Source of the DNA: Bacillus altitudinis 41KF2b
GTDB taxonomy: Bacteria > Bacillota > Bacilli > Bacillales > Bacillaceae
Direction of reading: 5' to 3'
DNA length: 64,000 nucleotides
Assembly (NCBI RefSeq): GCF_000691145.1
Contig: NZ_ASJC01000001.1
Span: 248,001-312,000 of the forward strand
In this document: positions 52,488 through 62,607 of the stretch, in pieces
Layout of the letters: every line of letters starts with the position of its first letter
Numbering within the stretch: the first letter of the stretch is position 1
Program-made: the position numbers and the translations under genes
The notes under the pieces: generated by a model
Told to the model about the DNA's origin: nothing
Databases searched by the model: none
The model's input: the letters and a program-made list of their open reading frames with translations, nothing else

Positions 52488-52631
52488 TCACTCTTTGCGA
52501 TCCTTATCAACAAAAAAATCATCAATTGATTGAAACGGCTTGATTTTATGTTCTTTTCCTAAAGGATGTAGTGCGAATCGAGCAGAAAACAAAATAGTCA
52601 AACATAATATGATCCATATGATAATACCCAT
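52488..52631 (-). CDS. Small single-pass membrane protein (47 aa)
   Basis: ATG at 52631 after AAAGGGGA gives 47 residues: one N-terminal TM helix (MGIIIWIILCLTILFSA) and a charged tail ending VDKDRKE. Not recognised. It is divergent from ykvZ and ends at the shared terminator, so it is a complete transcription unit. Confidence 0.6.
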   Translation of the reverse strand: MGIIIWIILCLTILFSARFALHPLGKEHKIKPFQSIDDFFVDKDRKE

Positions 52632-52724
52632 CTTGAATTCCCCTTTCCACCCAGTGATTTGTTCAGCTCACATACATCTTAAAGTATGAAACGCTTACCA
52701 TATCAAGAGAAAGTAGGAGAAAAA

Positions 52725-53714
52725 ATGCCTAACATAAGGGATATTGCGAAAAGAGCGGGTGTATCTGTTACCACCGTATCACGAGTGATGAATGATCATC
52801 CTTATGTCAAAGAAGAAAAGCGAGAGCGCGTACTTAGTGCGATGAAAGAGCTCAAATATACACGGAATATTCAGGCAGTACATTTAGCAAAGGGATATTC
52901 CAATATGCTTGGAATTGTACTTCCGACAATTGATCACTCCTATTTCAGCGGAATTGTCACAGGGATTGCAGAGAAAGCACAGGAGTGCGGAATGCATTTT
53001 GCCTTGTTTCAAACAGGATATGACCCAGTAAAGGAAAAAGAAGCATTAATGAGCTTAAAAGAGCAACGTGTGGATGGTTTAATCTTTTGCTCAAATGCGT
53101 TAAGTGATCGAGACATTTTAAAGTGGCAGGAATCTGGTCCTATTATCTTTTGTCATCCTACTCCGCATGATCCATGTTCATCGGTATCGATTGCGCATGA
53201 TCAGGCTTTTAAGGAAGGGCTTGAACACTTAGCGGCATGCGGTCATGAGCGAATCGCAATCGCTCTTGCTAGAACAGAAGGGGAGAATAGCCAAGTTCGC
53301 ATTCAGACTTATCAAGAAATGATGCGGTCGCTTGGGCAGGAGATTGATGAGGAATGGATCATTGAAGGAAAACTGACCATTTTTGATGGCAAGCAATTAT
53401 TTACAGAATGGAAAGAGATGAAAAATCGTCCGACAGCCTTACTGATTACAAACGATGATGTCTCAGCAGGTTTTTTACTAGAAGCACAGCGTCACCAAAT
53501 AAACGTTGGAGAATCACCAGCCATACTTGGCTTTCAAAACGATCAATTGAGTGAAGCATTGGGGATTTCTAGTATAGACATTCCTCTTAAACAAATGGGG
53601 CAGGAAGCATTTGACTTGTTCAAGCAAGCATTACAAGGTGAGGCACCAGAAAAAAGAGTGCTGTCATATCGACTCGTTGAGCGCACAACGACTATTTTGA
53701 AAAACAATCGTTGA
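52725..53714 (+). CDS. ykvZ: LacI-family regulator YkvZ
   Basis: A 329-residue LacI/GalR protein. The N-terminal HTH and hinge are complete (NIRDIAKRAGVSVTTVSRVMN to the AVHLAKGYSNMLGIVLP linker), followed by a periplasmic-binding-protein-like sensor domain. ATG at 52725 follows GTAGGAG; the frame from 52686 is longer but unsupported. Ligand and targets unknown; it lies before glcT in B. subtilis too. The string AAACGCTTAC, a LacI-type half site, lies near 52690. Confidence 0.9.
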   Translation: MPNIRDIAKRAGVSVTTVSRVMNDHPYVKEEKRERVLSAMKELKYTRNIQAVHLAKGYSNMLGIVLPTIDHSYFSGIVTGIAEKAQECGMHFALFQTGYDPVKEKEALMSLKEQRVDGLIFCSNALSDRDILKWQESGPIIFCHPTPHDPCSSVSIAHDQAFKEGLEHLAACGHERIAIALARTEGENSQVRIQTYQEMMRSLGQEIDEEWIIEGKLTIFDGKQLFTEWKEMKNRPTALLITNDDVSAGFLLEAQRHQINVGESPAILGFQNDQLSEALGISSIDIPLKQMGQEAFDLFKQALQGEAPEKRVLSYRLVERTTTILKNNR

Positions 53715-53769
53715 CGCACGTTTCATCTGTTTTGTACGATAAGAAGGATTGAATAAGAAGGAGGTGGGG

Positions 53770-54624
53770 ATGTTCATGGAATCCTTCACCGTTGATAAAG
53801 CGTTAAATAATAATGTCATCATCGCAAAACACCCTTCTTTAGGTGAAGTGGTCCTGATTGATAAAGGGATCGGCTTTGGGAAAAAATCGGGTGACGTTCT
53901 CGATCAAGCGGCATTTGAGAAAATGTTTGTGTTAAAGAATACAAAAGAGCAAACAGAATACAAACAATTGCTGCACCACATAAATGAGGACATGATTGAG
54001 CTTGCCAATGACGTCATTTATCATATACGAGAAAAAATGGGGCATCGTTTAAATGAGCATATTCATATTGCACTGACAGATCATATTGCCTTTAGTTTTA
54101 AGCGAGTTAAGCAAGGCTATGATATCACCAATCCTTTTATGCTTGAAACGAAATCCTTATACCCGAAAGAATACGAGGTCGCAAAGGAAGTCGTGGAACT
54201 GATAAATGCGCGGCCAGATGTTGAAACAAAGCTGCCCGAAGGAGAGATTGGCTTTATTGCGCTCCACATTCACTCTGCTTTAACGAACCGGCCTTTATCC
54301 GAGGTCAACCGTCATTCACAGCTCATGACACAAATGGTCCAAGTCATAGAAGATGCATTTCATATGAAAGTAGATAGAGAAAGTATTCATTATTTACGCT
54401 TACTGCGCCATATTACGTTTTCGATTGAACGTATAAAACGGGAAGAATCATTAGAGGAGCCAGAAAAGTTGCTTCATCTATTGAAAAATGAATATCCTTT
54501 ATGCTACAATACTGCTTGGAAAATGATCAAAATTTTGCAACATGCATTGAAAAAGCCTGTACAAGATGCCGAAGCTGTCTATTTGACACTTCACCTGTAC
54601 AGATTGACGAATAAAATTTCATAG
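53770..54624 (+). CDS. glcT: Transcriptional antiterminator GlcT
   Basis: A 284-residue BglG/SacY-family protein. The RNA-binding CAT domain (about 1-60, FTVDKALNNNVIIA and KGIGFGKKSGD) precedes two PRD domains with conserved His in NEHIHIALTDHIAF, ALHIHSAL, LRHITFSIER and TLHLYRL. When PtsG is busy with glucose, GlcT is dephosphorylated and binds the RAT hairpin to allow ptsG expression. ATG at 53770 is five bases after AAGGAGG. Confidence 0.95.
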   Translation: MFMESFTVDKALNNNVIIAKHPSLGEVVLIDKGIGFGKKSGDVLDQAAFEKMFVLKNTKEQTEYKQLLHHINEDMIELANDVIYHIREKMGHRLNEHIHIALTDHIAFSFKRVKQGYDITNPFMLETKSLYPKEYEVAKEVVELINARPDVETKLPEGEIGFIALHIHSALTNRPLSEVNRHSQLMTQMVQVIEDAFHMKVDRESIHYLRLLRHITFSIERIKREESLEEPEKLLHLLKNEYPLCYNTAWKMIKILQHALKKPVQDAEAVYLTLHLYRLTNKIS

Positions 54625-54654
54625 TTTCCTTGAAACGTGTAACTGATTCGATCA

Positions 54655-54728
54655 GGCATGAGTGACTTAAGGTAAATACAGGATAAGATCCTGTTATTTG
54701 CGCAACCTTATATCACCATGCCCTTTTT
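54655..54728 (+). terminator. GlcT-controlled terminator and RAT of ptsGHI
   Basis: The terminator stem begins GGCATGAGTGA (54655) and closes with TCACCATGCC, then five T. Nested within is the RAT hairpin region, GGTAAATACAGGAT to ATCCTGTTATTTGCGC (54671-54702), which overlaps the 5' arm, so the two structures exclude each other. Confidence 0.85.
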
Positions 54729-54745
54729 GTGTTCTGAAAGTGAAA

Positions 54746-54759
54746 TGTAAACGGTTAAT
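54746..54759 (+). promoter_or_regulatory. Candidate CcpA (cre) site in the ptsG leader
   Basis: TGTAAACGGTTAAT matches TGWAANCGNTNWCA at 12 of 14 positions. It lies after the terminator, so it would act as a roadblock if used. Confidence 0.35.
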
Positions 54760-54826
54760 TATGAAATGTACGTCAGTGTGTCATTGAAATGCATGTTGTA
54801 AGCGAAAACAAAAGGAGGTTCAACCA

Positions 54827-56926
54827 GTGTTTAAATCACTTTTTGGTGTGTTGCAAAAAATTGGACGAGCACTTATGCTTCCAGTTGCGATCCTTCCTGC
54901 TGCTGGTATTTTACTAGCACTCGGAAATGCGATGCAAAATCCGCAGCTGATTGATGTCGCTCAATTTTTAAGCAATGATACAATTCAGCTTGTTGCTAGT
55001 GTTATGGAGAATGCGGGGAATATTGTCTTCTCGAATCTTCCGCTCCTATTTGCTGTAGGGGTTGCCATCGGTCTTGCCAATGGAGACGGTGTGGCAGGGA
55101 TTGCCGCGATCATCGGTTACCTTGTCATGAACGTAACGATGAGTGCCGTATTAATGGCCAACGGTTCCATTCCATCCGATTCAATCAAATTGGCTAAGTT
55201 CTTTAAAGAAAGTCATCCAGCGTATGTGAATATGCTCGGCATACCGACCTTGTCTACCGGCGTGTTTGGCGGGATTATTGTCGGGGTATTAGCCGCTTAT
55301 ATGTTTAATAAATTTTACAAAATTGAGCTCCCGCAATATCTTGGCTTCTTTGCTGGTAAGCGTTTTGTTCCAATCGTTACGTCGATTTCAGCACTTATTT
55401 TAGGGCTTTTGATGCTCGTCATTTGGCCGCCAATCCAAGGTGCATTGAACTCATTTTCAACTGGACTGCTTGCAGCGAATGAGCCGCTAGCTGCCTTTGT
55501 ATTTGGTGTCATTGAACGCTCATTAATTCCGTTTGGTCTACACCACATATTCTACGCACCATTCTGGTATGAATTTTTTAGCTATAAGAGCTTATCAGGA
55601 GATATTATCCGTGGTGACCAGCGTATTTTCATGGCGCAAATCAAAGATGGTGTTCAGCTGACAGCCGGTACATTCATGACAGGGAAATATCCGTTCATGA
55701 TGTTTGGACTTCCAGCAGCAGCACTTGCGATTTACCATGAAGCCAAACCTAAGAATAAAAAACTTGTAGCAGGAATTATGGGGTCAGCGGCCCTTACTTC
55801 TTTCCTAACAGGGATCACTGAACCGCTTGAATTCTCATTCTTGTTTGTTGCACCGATATTATTTGCGATTCACTGTGTATTTGCTGGATTATCCTTTATG
55901 ATAATGGATATTCTAAACGTGAAAATCGGGATGACCTTCTCAGGAGGGTTAATCGACTTCTTCCTATTTGGTATCCTGCCGAATAGAACCGCTTGGTGGC
56001 TTGTCATTCCAGTCGGTCTCGTACTGGCTGTCATTTACTACTTCGGATTCAGATTTGCGATTCGCAAGTTTAATTTGAAAACGCCAGGACGAGAAGATGA
56101 AGCAGCTGACGGTGCAAGCAGCACTCAATCTGGAAAAGGCGATGACTTACCTTATGAAATTCTTGAAGCAATGGGTGACCAAGAAAACATTAAACACCTA
56201 GATGCTTGTATTACGCGTTTACGTGTCACTGTAAATGATCAGAAAAAAGTGGATAAAGACCGCTTGAAAAAGCTTGGCGCTTCAGGTGTCCTTGAAGTAG
56301 GAAATAACATCCAGGCCATCTTTGGTCCACGCTCTGATAATTTAAAAACACAAATGCAAGACATTATTGCAGGGCGCACACCTCGACCAGCGAAAGACCC
56401 TTCTGCAAAAGAAGAAGTTAGCCAGCAGGTTGAAGAAGTCATTGCAAAACCGCTTCAAAACGAACAAGGGGAAGAAATGTTTGCTTCACCAATTACAGGG
56501 GAGCTGCATCCAATTACAGATGTGCCAGATCAAGTATTCTCAGGGAAAATGATGGGTGACGGTTTTGCTATCTTGCCAAAAGAGGGAACAGTGGTTTCAC
56601 CAGTAAGAGGAAAAATCTTAAATGTGTTCCCAACAAAACACGCCATCGGCCTCCAGTCTGATGGTGGACTTGAAATCTTGATTCACTTCGGGATTGATAC
56701 AGTCAGCCTCAAAGGAGAAGGATTTGAAGCATTTGTACAAGAGGGAGATCAAGTAGAAATCGGTCAAAAACTTTTAGAGGTTGATATTGATAAAATTAAG
56801 TCAGAAGTACCATCTTTAATGACACCAATTGTATTTACAAACTTAAGTGAAGGACAATTTATTGACCTTCAAGAATCCGGTGAAATCAAAGCTGGCCAAG
56901 AAAACATCATGAAAATTTCAAAATAA
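54827..56926 (+). CDS. ptsG: Glucose-specific PTS enzyme IICBA PtsG
   Basis: A 699-residue three-domain permease. IIC (about 1-410; ten TM helices; [15 protein letters not shown] is conserved), IIB (about 435-515, phospho-Cys in [11 protein letters not shown]), a linker, and IIA (about 545-699, phospho-His in [13 protein letters not shown]). It imports and phosphorylates glucose. GTG at 54827 follows AAAGGAGG. The leader carries the GlcT antiterminator. A stem-loop separates it from ptsH. Confidence 0.97.
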   Translation: MFKSLFGVLQKIGRALMLPVAILPAAGILLALGNAMQNPQLIDVAQFLSNDTIQLVASVMENAGNIVFSNLPLLFAVGVAIGLANGDGVAGIAAIIGYLVMNVTMSAVLMANGSIPSDSIKLAKFFKESHPAYVNMLGIPTLSTGVFGGIIVGVLAAYMFNKFYKIELPQYLGFFAGKRFVPIVTSISALILGLLMLVIWPPIQGALNSFSTGLLAANEPLAAFVFGVIERSLIPFGLHHIFYAPFWYEFFSYKSLSGDIIRGDQRIFMAQIKDGVQLTAGTFMTGKYPFMMFGLPAAALAIYHEAKPKNKKLVAGIMGSAALTSFLTGITEPLEFSFLFVAPILFAIHCVFAGLSFMIMDILNVKIGMTFSGGLIDFFLFGILPNRTAWWLVIPVGLVLAVIYYFGFRFAIRKFNLKTPGREDEAADGASSTQSGKGDDLPYEILEAMGDQENIKHLDACITRLRVTVNDQKKVDKDRLKKLGASGVLEVGNNIQAIFGPRSDNLKTQMQDIIAGRTPRPAKDPSAKEEVSQQVEEVIAKPLQNEQGEEMFASPITGELHPITDVPDQVFSGKMMGDGFAILPKEGTVVSPVRGKILNVFPTKHAIGLQSDGGLEILIHFGIDTVSLKGEGFEAFVQEGDQVEIGQKLLEVDIDKIKSEVPSLMTPIVFTNLSEGQFIDLQESGEIKAGQENIMKISK

Positions 56927-56936
56927 TTTTCATAAC

Positions 56937-56966
56937 TGCCGTTCTTGTTAGATGACAAGCTCGGCA
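56937..56966 (+). other. Stem-loop between ptsG and ptsH
   Basis: TGCCG-TT-CTTGT pairs with ACAAG-CT-CGGCA around six bases, without a T tract. It may be a processing or mRNA-stability element. A TATAAT at 56973-56978 may belong to a separate ptsH promoter. Confidence 0.5.
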
Positions 56967-57019
56967 GTATGATATAATATTGTGGATGTATGAAATGTAT
57001 AAAAAGGAGATTGATAAAA

Positions 57020-57286
57020 ATGGCTCAACAAACATTCAAAGTAACTGCAGATTCTGGAATTCACGCACGTCCTGCAACAGTTCTTGTACAAACTGCTAGT
57101 AAATATGATGCTGATATCAACTTAGAATATAATGGTAAAACAGTGAACCTGAAATCTATTATGGGTGTAATGTCTCTAGGAATTGCGAAAGGTGCTACAA
57201 TCACAATCTCTGCTTCTGGTTCTGATGAAAATGATGCACTTGCTGCGCTAAAAGACACAATGAAAAGTGAAGGCCTAGGCGAGTAA
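57020..57286 (+). CDS. ptsH: Phosphocarrier protein HPr
   Basis: An 88-residue HPr. His15 lies in SGIHARPAT and is phosphorylated by enzyme I. Ser46 in [10 protein letters not shown] is the HPr kinase target that makes HPr a CcpA co-repressor. ATG at 57020 follows AAAAGGAG; the longer frame has no site. The stop overlaps the ptsI start by one base. Confidence 0.98.
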   Translation: MAQQTFKVTADSGIHARPATVLVQTASKYDADINLEYNGKTVNLKSIMGVMSLGIAKGATITISASGSDENDALAALKDTMKSEGLGE

Positions 57287-59004
57287 TGCAACAACTGAAA
57301 GGAATCGGTGCTTCAGCAGGCGTTGCGATTGCAAAAGCATATCGTCTAGAAGAACCAGATTTAACAGTTCACCAAAAAGACATCAATGATCCAGAGACAG
57401 AAGTGAAACGCTTTGAAGAAGCAATTCATGTTTCAAAGCAAGAACTTGAAGCAATTAAAGAGCATGCGCTAAAAGAACTTGGCCAAGATAAAGCGGATAT
57501 TTTTTCTGCACACCTTCTTGTGTTAAGTGATCCAGAGCTGCTCAACCCAGTGAAGGATAAAATCACATCGGATAAAGTAAATGCTGAATTTGCTTTAAAA
57601 GAAACAGCAACAATGTTTGTCACGATGTTCGAAGCAATGGACAATGAATACATGAAGGAGCGTGCAGCGGATATTCGCGACGTTACAAAACGTGTCACTG
57701 GTCATTTGCTAGGCGTTGACATTCCAAACCCAAGTATGATTTCTGAAGAAGTCATTATCATTGCTGAAGATTTAACACCTTCTGATACAGCTCAGCTGAA
57801 CAGACAATTCGTCAAAGGTTTTGCGACAGATATCGGTGGTCGTACTTCTCACTCAGCGATTATGGCTAGATCAATGGAAATCCCAGCAGTTGTTGGGACA
57901 AAAGAAGCAACAAAAACAGTGAAAAACAATGATCTAATCATTGTTGATGGTATTAGTGGAGACGTCATCATTCAGCCTTCTGAAGATGAAGTGAAAGCGT
58001 ATCAAAAAAAGCATGAAGACTACTTAGCTCAAAAAGCGGAATGGGCGAAACTTGTTGACCAACCAACGGTCACAAAAGACGGCGTTCACGTAGAGTTAGC
58101 TGCGAATATTGGAACACCTGAAGATGTGAAAGGTGTACTTGAAAATGGCGGCGAAGCAGTTGGATTGTACCGTACAGAATTTTTATACATGGGCAGAGAT
58201 CAGCTCCCAACAGAAGAAGAGCAGTTCGATGCGTATAAAACCGTTTTAGAGAAGATGGAAGGCAAGGCTGTGGTTGTCCGCACACTAGATATTGGTGGCG
58301 ATAAAGAACTTCCTTACTTGCAGCTTCCAAAAGAAATGAACCCGTTCCTTGGCTATAGAGCGATCCGCCTTTGCCTTGAAGAGCAGGAGATTTTCAGAAC
58401 ACAGCTACGCGCGTTACTTCGTGCAAGTACATATGGAAACTTGAAAATCATGTTCCCTATGATCGCGACGTTATCAGAATTTAGAGAAGCAAAAGCTATT
58501 TTACTTGAAGAAAAAGAAGCATTGGTTGCTGCTGGTACAGAAGTATCTGATTCAATTGAAATCGGAATGATGGTAGAAATTCCATCAACAGCTGTTATCG
58601 CAGATCAATTTGCAAAAGAAGTAGATTTCTTCAGTATTGGAACAAATGATTTGATTCAATACACAATGGCTGCTGATCGAATGAACGAACGAGTGTCTTA
58701 TCTTTACCAGCCATACAATCCAGCTATTTTACGCCTCATAACGCTTGTGATTGAAGCAGCGCATAAAGAAGGTAAATGGGTTGGCATGTGCGGTGAGATG
58801 GCAGGAGATGAAATCGCAATCCCGCTCCTACTTGGATTAGGATTAGATGAATTTTCAATGAGCGCAACATCGATTCTTCCAGCAAGAACGCAGTTAAGCA
58901 AGCTTTCTAAGGAAGAGGCTGCATCATTTAAAGAGCATATCTTATCACTGAGCACAACTGAAGAAGTGGTTGATTTCGTGAAAAAAACGTTTCAACATAA
59001 CTAG
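57286..59004 (+). CDS. ptsI: PTS enzyme I
   Basis: A 572-residue phosphoenolpyruvate-protein phosphotransferase. Active-site His lies in [24 protein letters not shown]-binding motifs include [10 protein letters not shown] and the Cys-containing GMCGEMAGD. It starts the phosphate chain to HPr and PtsG. ATG at 57286 shares a base with the ptsH stop (TAATG), so the two are translationally coupled. Terminator follows. Confidence 0.98.
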   Translation: MQQLKGIGASAGVAIAKAYRLEEPDLTVHQKDINDPETEVKRFEEAIHVSKQELEAIKEHALKELGQDKADIFSAHLLVLSDPELLNPVKDKITSDKVNAEFALKETATMFVTMFEAMDNEYMKERAADIRDVTKRVTGHLLGVDIPNPSMISEEVIIIAEDLTPSDTAQLNRQFVKGFATDIGGRTSHSAIMARSMEIPAVVGTKEATKTVKNNDLIIVDGISGDVIIQPSEDEVKAYQKKHEDYLAQKAEWAKLVDQPTVTKDGVHVELAANIGTPEDVKGVLENGGEAVGLYRTEFLYMGRDQLPTEEEQFDAYKTVLEKMEGKAVVVRTLDIGGDKELPYLQLPKEMNPFLGYRAIRLCLEEQEIFRTQLRALLRASTYGNLKIMFPMIATLSEFREAKAILLEEKEALVAAGTEVSDSIEIGMMVEIPSTAVIADQFAKEVDFFSIGTNDLIQYTMAADRMNERVSYLYQPYNPAILRLITLVIEAAHKEGKWVGMCGEMAGDEIAIPLLLGLGLDEFSMSATSILPARTQLSKLSKEEAASFKEHILSLSTTEEVVDFVKKTFQHN

Positions 59005-59012
59005 GTGATGTA

Positions 59013-59043
59013 AACCAGACAGGTCAAACTGTCTGGTTTTTTT
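59013..59043 (+). terminator. Intrinsic terminator of ptsGHI
   Basis: AACCAGACAG pairs with CTGTCTGGTT, then T run. Confidence 0.9.
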
Positions 59044-59064
59044 GTCGAATTTTATCATAATCAG

Positions 59065-59093
59065 TCATATCGCTTGCAGAGAAGGGCATCCTA
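59065..59093 (+). promoter_or_regulatory. SigG-type promoter of splAB
   Basis: TCATA (59065-59069), 17-bp spacer, CATCCTA (59087-59093), an exact CATnnTA. Confidence 0.7.
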
Positions 59094-59117
59094 ACATAAA
59101 AAATGGAGGTGACCAGT

Positions 59118-59345
59118 TTGTCTTTCTCTAACTATAAGCCGGGTGATCAAGTATATGTCATTTATCGAAATCCACATGCAGCCAATGTCGCACAAATTAA
59201 AGAAGCGGAAATCGTTTCACATCCTTACAATGAGCAAGAGCTTGCGCTATTTCTACTTGAAACATATCACCCATTAGCCCCTGATGATGCCGTATTTCCA
59301 ACATACGAAGAAGCAGTAGCCCTTTATCAAGATCTGTTTGAATAA
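59118..59345 (+). CDS. splA: SplA, TRAP-like regulator of spore photoproduct lyase
   Basis: A 75-residue protein when started at TTG 59118, five bases after GGAGGTGA; the ATG at 59103 would place that site within the gene. Sequence YKPGDQVYVIYRNPHAANVA and LALFLLETYHPL match B. subtilis SplA, a TRAP-fold negative regulator of splB (from memory). Expressed in the forespore from the SigG promoter just upstream. splB follows after 80 bp. Confidence 0.88.
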   Translation: MSFSNYKPGDQVYVIYRNPHAANVAQIKEAEIVSHPYNEQELALFLLETYHPLAPDDAVFPTYEEAVALYQDLFE

Positions 59346-59425
59346 GGGAGATTTTAGAAAGGATAGAAGCCATCCTGAGAGGTTAAAGTAACGGTATGAA
59401 CCTATAAGGTAAGGATGTGCTAATT

Positions 59426-60454
59426 ATGATCAAACCGTTCGTTCCCCAGCTTGTGTATATTGAACCTCGGGCGCTAGAGTACCCATTAGGACAAGAGCTG
59501 AAAGAAAAGTTTGAAGGCATGGGAATTGAAATTAGAGAAACAACCTCACACAACCAAGTGAGAAATATTCCGGGGAAAAATGATTTGCAAAAGTACCGTA
59601 ATGCAAAATCGACGCTCGTTATCGGCGTGAGAAAAACCTTGAAATTTGATACATCTAAACCATCTGCAGAGTATGCCATTCCGTTTGCGACAGGATGCAT
59701 GGGGCATTGCCATTATTGCTACCTGCAAACGACGATGGGGAGTAAGCCGTACATTCGTACGTACGTCAATGTAGAAGAGATCTTAGATCAGGCTGAACAG
59801 TACATGAACGAGCGTGCACCTGATATCACGCGATTTGAAGCCTCGTGTACATCCGATATCGTAGGAATTGACCATTTGACTCACACACTCAAACGAGCGA
59901 TTGAATACTTTGGCCAAACCGATCTTGGCAAACTACGCTTTGTTACGAAATTTCATCATGTAGACCATTTGTTAGATGCAAAACACAATGGGCGAACAAG
60001 ATTCCGCTTTAGTATCAATGCCGATTATGTCATTAAATATTTCGAACCTGGAACATCACCACTCGATCAGCGGATTGAAGCGGCTGTAAAGGTAGCAAAA
60101 GCAGGCTATCCACTGGGCTTTATTATTGCCCCTATTTACATTCATGAAGGGTGGCAAGAGGGCTATAAAGTCCTATTTGAAAAACTCGATGCAGCTCTCC
60201 CTGAAGAAGTGAGACAAGATATCACCTTTGAAATGATTCAGCACCGTTTTACAAAACCGGCGAAGCGTGTCATCCAAAAAAACTATCCAAAAACAAAACT
60301 AGAACTAGATGAAGAAAAGAGAAGATATAAGTGGGGTAGATACGGAATTGGAAAATATATCTATCAAAAAGATGAAGAACAAGAACTTAGGCAGACATTA
60401 GAATCATATATCGAACAGTACTTTCCGTCTGCAAAAATTGAATATTTTACTTAA
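59426..60454 (+). CDS. splB: Spore photoproduct lyase SplB
   Basis: A 342-residue radical SAM enzyme. The cluster motif is GCMGHCHYCYLQTTM (C-x3-C-x2-C); the H-atom donor Cys is in FEASCTSDIVG. It reverses thymine dimers of spore DNA during germination. ATG at 59426 gives the same length as B. subtilis SplB (342, from memory); GTG at 59417 is too close to AAGGA. Confidence 0.97.
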   Translation: MIKPFVPQLVYIEPRALEYPLGQELKEKFEGMGIEIRETTSHNQVRNIPGKNDLQKYRNAKSTLVIGVRKTLKFDTSKPSAEYAIPFATGCMGHCHYCYLQTTMGSKPYIRTYVNVEEILDQAEQYMNERAPDITRFEASCTSDIVGIDHLTHTLKRAIEYFGQTDLGKLRFVTKFHHVDHLLDAKHNGRTRFRFSINADYVIKYFEPGTSPLDQRIEAAVKVAKAGYPLGFIIAPIYIHEGWQEGYKVLFEKLDAALPEEVRQDITFEMIQHRFTKPAKRVIQKNYPKTKLELDEEKRRYKWGRYGIGKYIYQKDEEQELRQTLESYIEQYFPSAKIEYFT

Positions 60455-60479
60455 AACAAGTCATTATGGCTTGTTTTTT
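60453..60479 (+). terminator. Intrinsic terminator of splAB
   Basis: AAAACAAG pairs with CTTGTTTT around eight bases, starting inside the splB stop codon. Confidence 0.8.
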
Positions 60480-60503
60480 CTATTTAAATTTTCTTACAAC
60501 TAT

Positions 60504-60530
60504 TGAATGCGGTACCAATTTTGCCGATAT
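60504..60530 (+). promoter_or_regulatory. SigD promoter of mcpC
   Basis: TGAA (60504-60507), 15-bp spacer, GCCGATAT (60523-60530). Confidence 0.8.
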
Positions 60531-60569
60531 ACACATTAAGATGCGAAAGTAGGATGTAGGGGTGATGAG

Positions 60570-62531
60570 ATGTTTAAGAAACTTCAAGTGAGAATAGCTG
60601 TTTTCATCTCAGTTATTTTAATTTTAACCGTTGTCGCAGTTCAAGTGGGTTCCAATTTAGTATTAAGACCACTGATTGAACGAGATGCGAAAACAACGAC
60701 ATCAGCAACGGCAGAAAGCATGAGAGACATCATAGCACTAAAGCTTGAGAATTACGGTGATACGATTAACAAATTGGCAACAAGTACACTTACTGAAGAT
60801 TTTGCACAAAAACAAACAAAGCAGACATTGGCATTTGAAAACGATGAATTAAAAGGATTGCAGGAGCAGGATGAACTCATCTCGCTTGCCTATATAGGAA
60901 CAAGTGATGGTAAAATGTTCGCTTTCCCGGAGTCCGATTTTGGTGAAGGGTATGATCCGTCTAAACGAGACTGGTATATTCAAGCAGCTGAAAAGCCTGA
61001 CGAAGTCCTATGGACAGATCCGTACATTGATAAAGCAACAAATGAAATGGTCGTTTCAGCCACGAAGGCGATCGTACGAAATGGGAAAGTAGTCGGTGTC
61101 GCTGGACTTGACTTGAAACTGGCTTCCATTCAGTCTTATATAAAAGAACAAAAGATTCCTTATATGGGAACGGCTTTCTTAGTTGACGGCACAGGGACCA
61201 TTTTGGCACATCCAACAGAGCAAGGAAAAAATATCTCAAAAGTCGCTTCTGTGAAAAAAGCGATCGACAACTCGGGTATTGATGATGACAAACAGCTGAC
61301 CGTCATCTCAAAAATTAAAGAGGCAAACTGGACGATCGGTGTGAGCTTCGAGAAAAAGAAACTTCTTTGGATCACTGAACAAATGAATCAGACAAGTATC
61401 ATTATTTCTGTCATTGCCATTATACTTGCCATGATTCTAAGCTACTTATTGGCTAGAAGCATTACAACACCAATTAAACGCCTCATCGAGCATGTTCGTA
61501 AAGTGTCTGAAGGCGATTTAACCAGCTCGCTTGAGTCGAAGTCTCAGGATGAGATAGGTTTCCTGACGAAAAGCTTTAATCAAATGACTGAAGGTATCAG
61601 GGACTTAATTGAAAAAGTGAAAGAGTCTTCAGATCAGGTTGTGAAATCAACGGATGAAGTGACCCAAATTTCAAACGAGACCTTGCTATCTAGTGAACAG
61701 ATTGCAACGGCTATTCAAGAGGTCGCTGTAGGAGCGACGAAACAAGCATCAGAAGCGGAAACCATTAATGAAAAATCAGAGCATTTGTATGAAAAAGTTC
61801 GTCATATGGGTGAGCTTGCCACGCAAATGCAAACCAACTCAAAATCATCGGAAGATGCAAGCTATAGAGGACTTGATGCTCTTGGTCTGCTCGTCCAAAA
61901 ATCAACACAAGCGAATGAAGAATCGAAGAAGGTAGAGCAAATGCTGCTTGACCTTGAGCATAAAACAAAAAATATTGAAAACGTCGTAACAGCGATTTCT
62001 GAAATCTCAGATCAAACGAATTTACTCGCACTGAATGCAAGTATTGAAGCAGCGAGAGCAGGAGAAAGCGGAAGAGGATTTGCTGTTGTTGCAGAAGAAG
62101 TCAGAAAGCTGGCTGAACAATCTGCGGAATCAACGAAACATATTAGTGAAACCGTAAAACTCATTCAAGATGAATCGAAAAAGGCAGCTGAAGCGATGAC
62201 AGCAGCAAGCAAAATGAATGAAGAACAAGGTGATGCCATCAATTCAACAGGAGAGGCACTCAGCAGTATCACAATGGAAATGCAGGCACTTGTCGGCTCC
62301 ATTGACAGCATTCATACACAAATCAATGAAATGACTGAAGAACAGCAGAAAATGAATGATTCCATTCAAAGTATTGCGGCCATTTCACAAGAATCCGCCG
62401 CTTCAGCTGAGGAAGTACATGCTTCGACAGACGAACAAGTACAAGCTTTAGAAAGAACGAAAACATCAACAGAAATGTTGAACGAATCAAGTCAGGCACT
62501 GCGTCAGGCAGTCAATCGGTTTAAACTATAA
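60570..62531 (+). CDS. mcpC: Methyl-accepting chemotaxis protein McpC
   Basis: A 653-residue chemoreceptor. TM1 (about 8-30), extracellular double CACHE sensor (about 35-270; [15 protein letters not shown] is typical), TM2 (about 275-297), HAMP (300-350), and the cytoplasmic coiled coil with hairpin tip [13 protein letters not shown]. subtilis McpC senses many amino acids, with sugars sensed via the PTS; the neighbouring ptsGHI genes may be coincidental. A SigD promoter drives it. Confidence 0.94.
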   Translation: MFKKLQVRIAVFISVILILTVVAVQVGSNLVLRPLIERDAKTTTSATAESMRDIIALKLENYGDTINKLATSTLTEDFAQKQTKQTLAFENDELKGLQEQDELISLAYIGTSDGKMFAFPESDFGEGYDPSKRDWYIQAAEKPDEVLWTDPYIDKATNEMVVSATKAIVRNGKVVGVAGLDLKLASIQSYIKEQKIPYMGTAFLVDGTGTILAHPTEQGKNISKVASVKKAIDNSGIDDDKQLTVISKIKEANWTIGVSFEKKKLLWITEQMNQTSIIISVIAIILAMILSYLLARSITTPIKRLIEHVRKVSEGDLTSSLESKSQDEIGFLTKSFNQMTEGIRDLIEKVKESSDQVVKSTDEVTQISNETLLSSEQIATAIQEVAVGATKQASEAETINEKSEHLYEKVRHMGELATQMQTNSKSSEDASYRGLDALGLLVQKSTQANEESKKVEQMLLDLEHKTKNIENVVTAISEISDQTNLLALNASIEAARAGESGRGFAVVAEEVRKLAEQSAESTKHISETVKLIQDESKKAAEAMTAASKMNEEQGDAINSTGEALSSITMEMQALVGSIDSIHTQINEMTEEQQKMNDSIQSIAAISQESAASAEEVHASTDEQVQALERTKTSTEMLNESSQALRQAVNRFKL

Positions 62532-62540
62532 TCTTGCAGA

Positions 62541-62574
62541 AAAGAACCTTGCCATGTGAGCAAGGTTCTTTTTG
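62541..62574 (+). terminator. Intrinsic terminator of mcpC
   Basis: AAAGAACCTTGC pairs with GCAAGGTTCTTT around seven bases, then T. Confidence 0.9.
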
Positions 62575-62607
62575 TATGATAAAATATGAACAGAGGAGGG
62601 TGCCAAC

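Noticed and set aside
52685-52702. Operator shared by ykvZ and ykvT (AAACGCTTAC)
   Set aside because: A single shared 10-mer is not rare enough in 64 kb; kept only as a note in the ykvZ entry.
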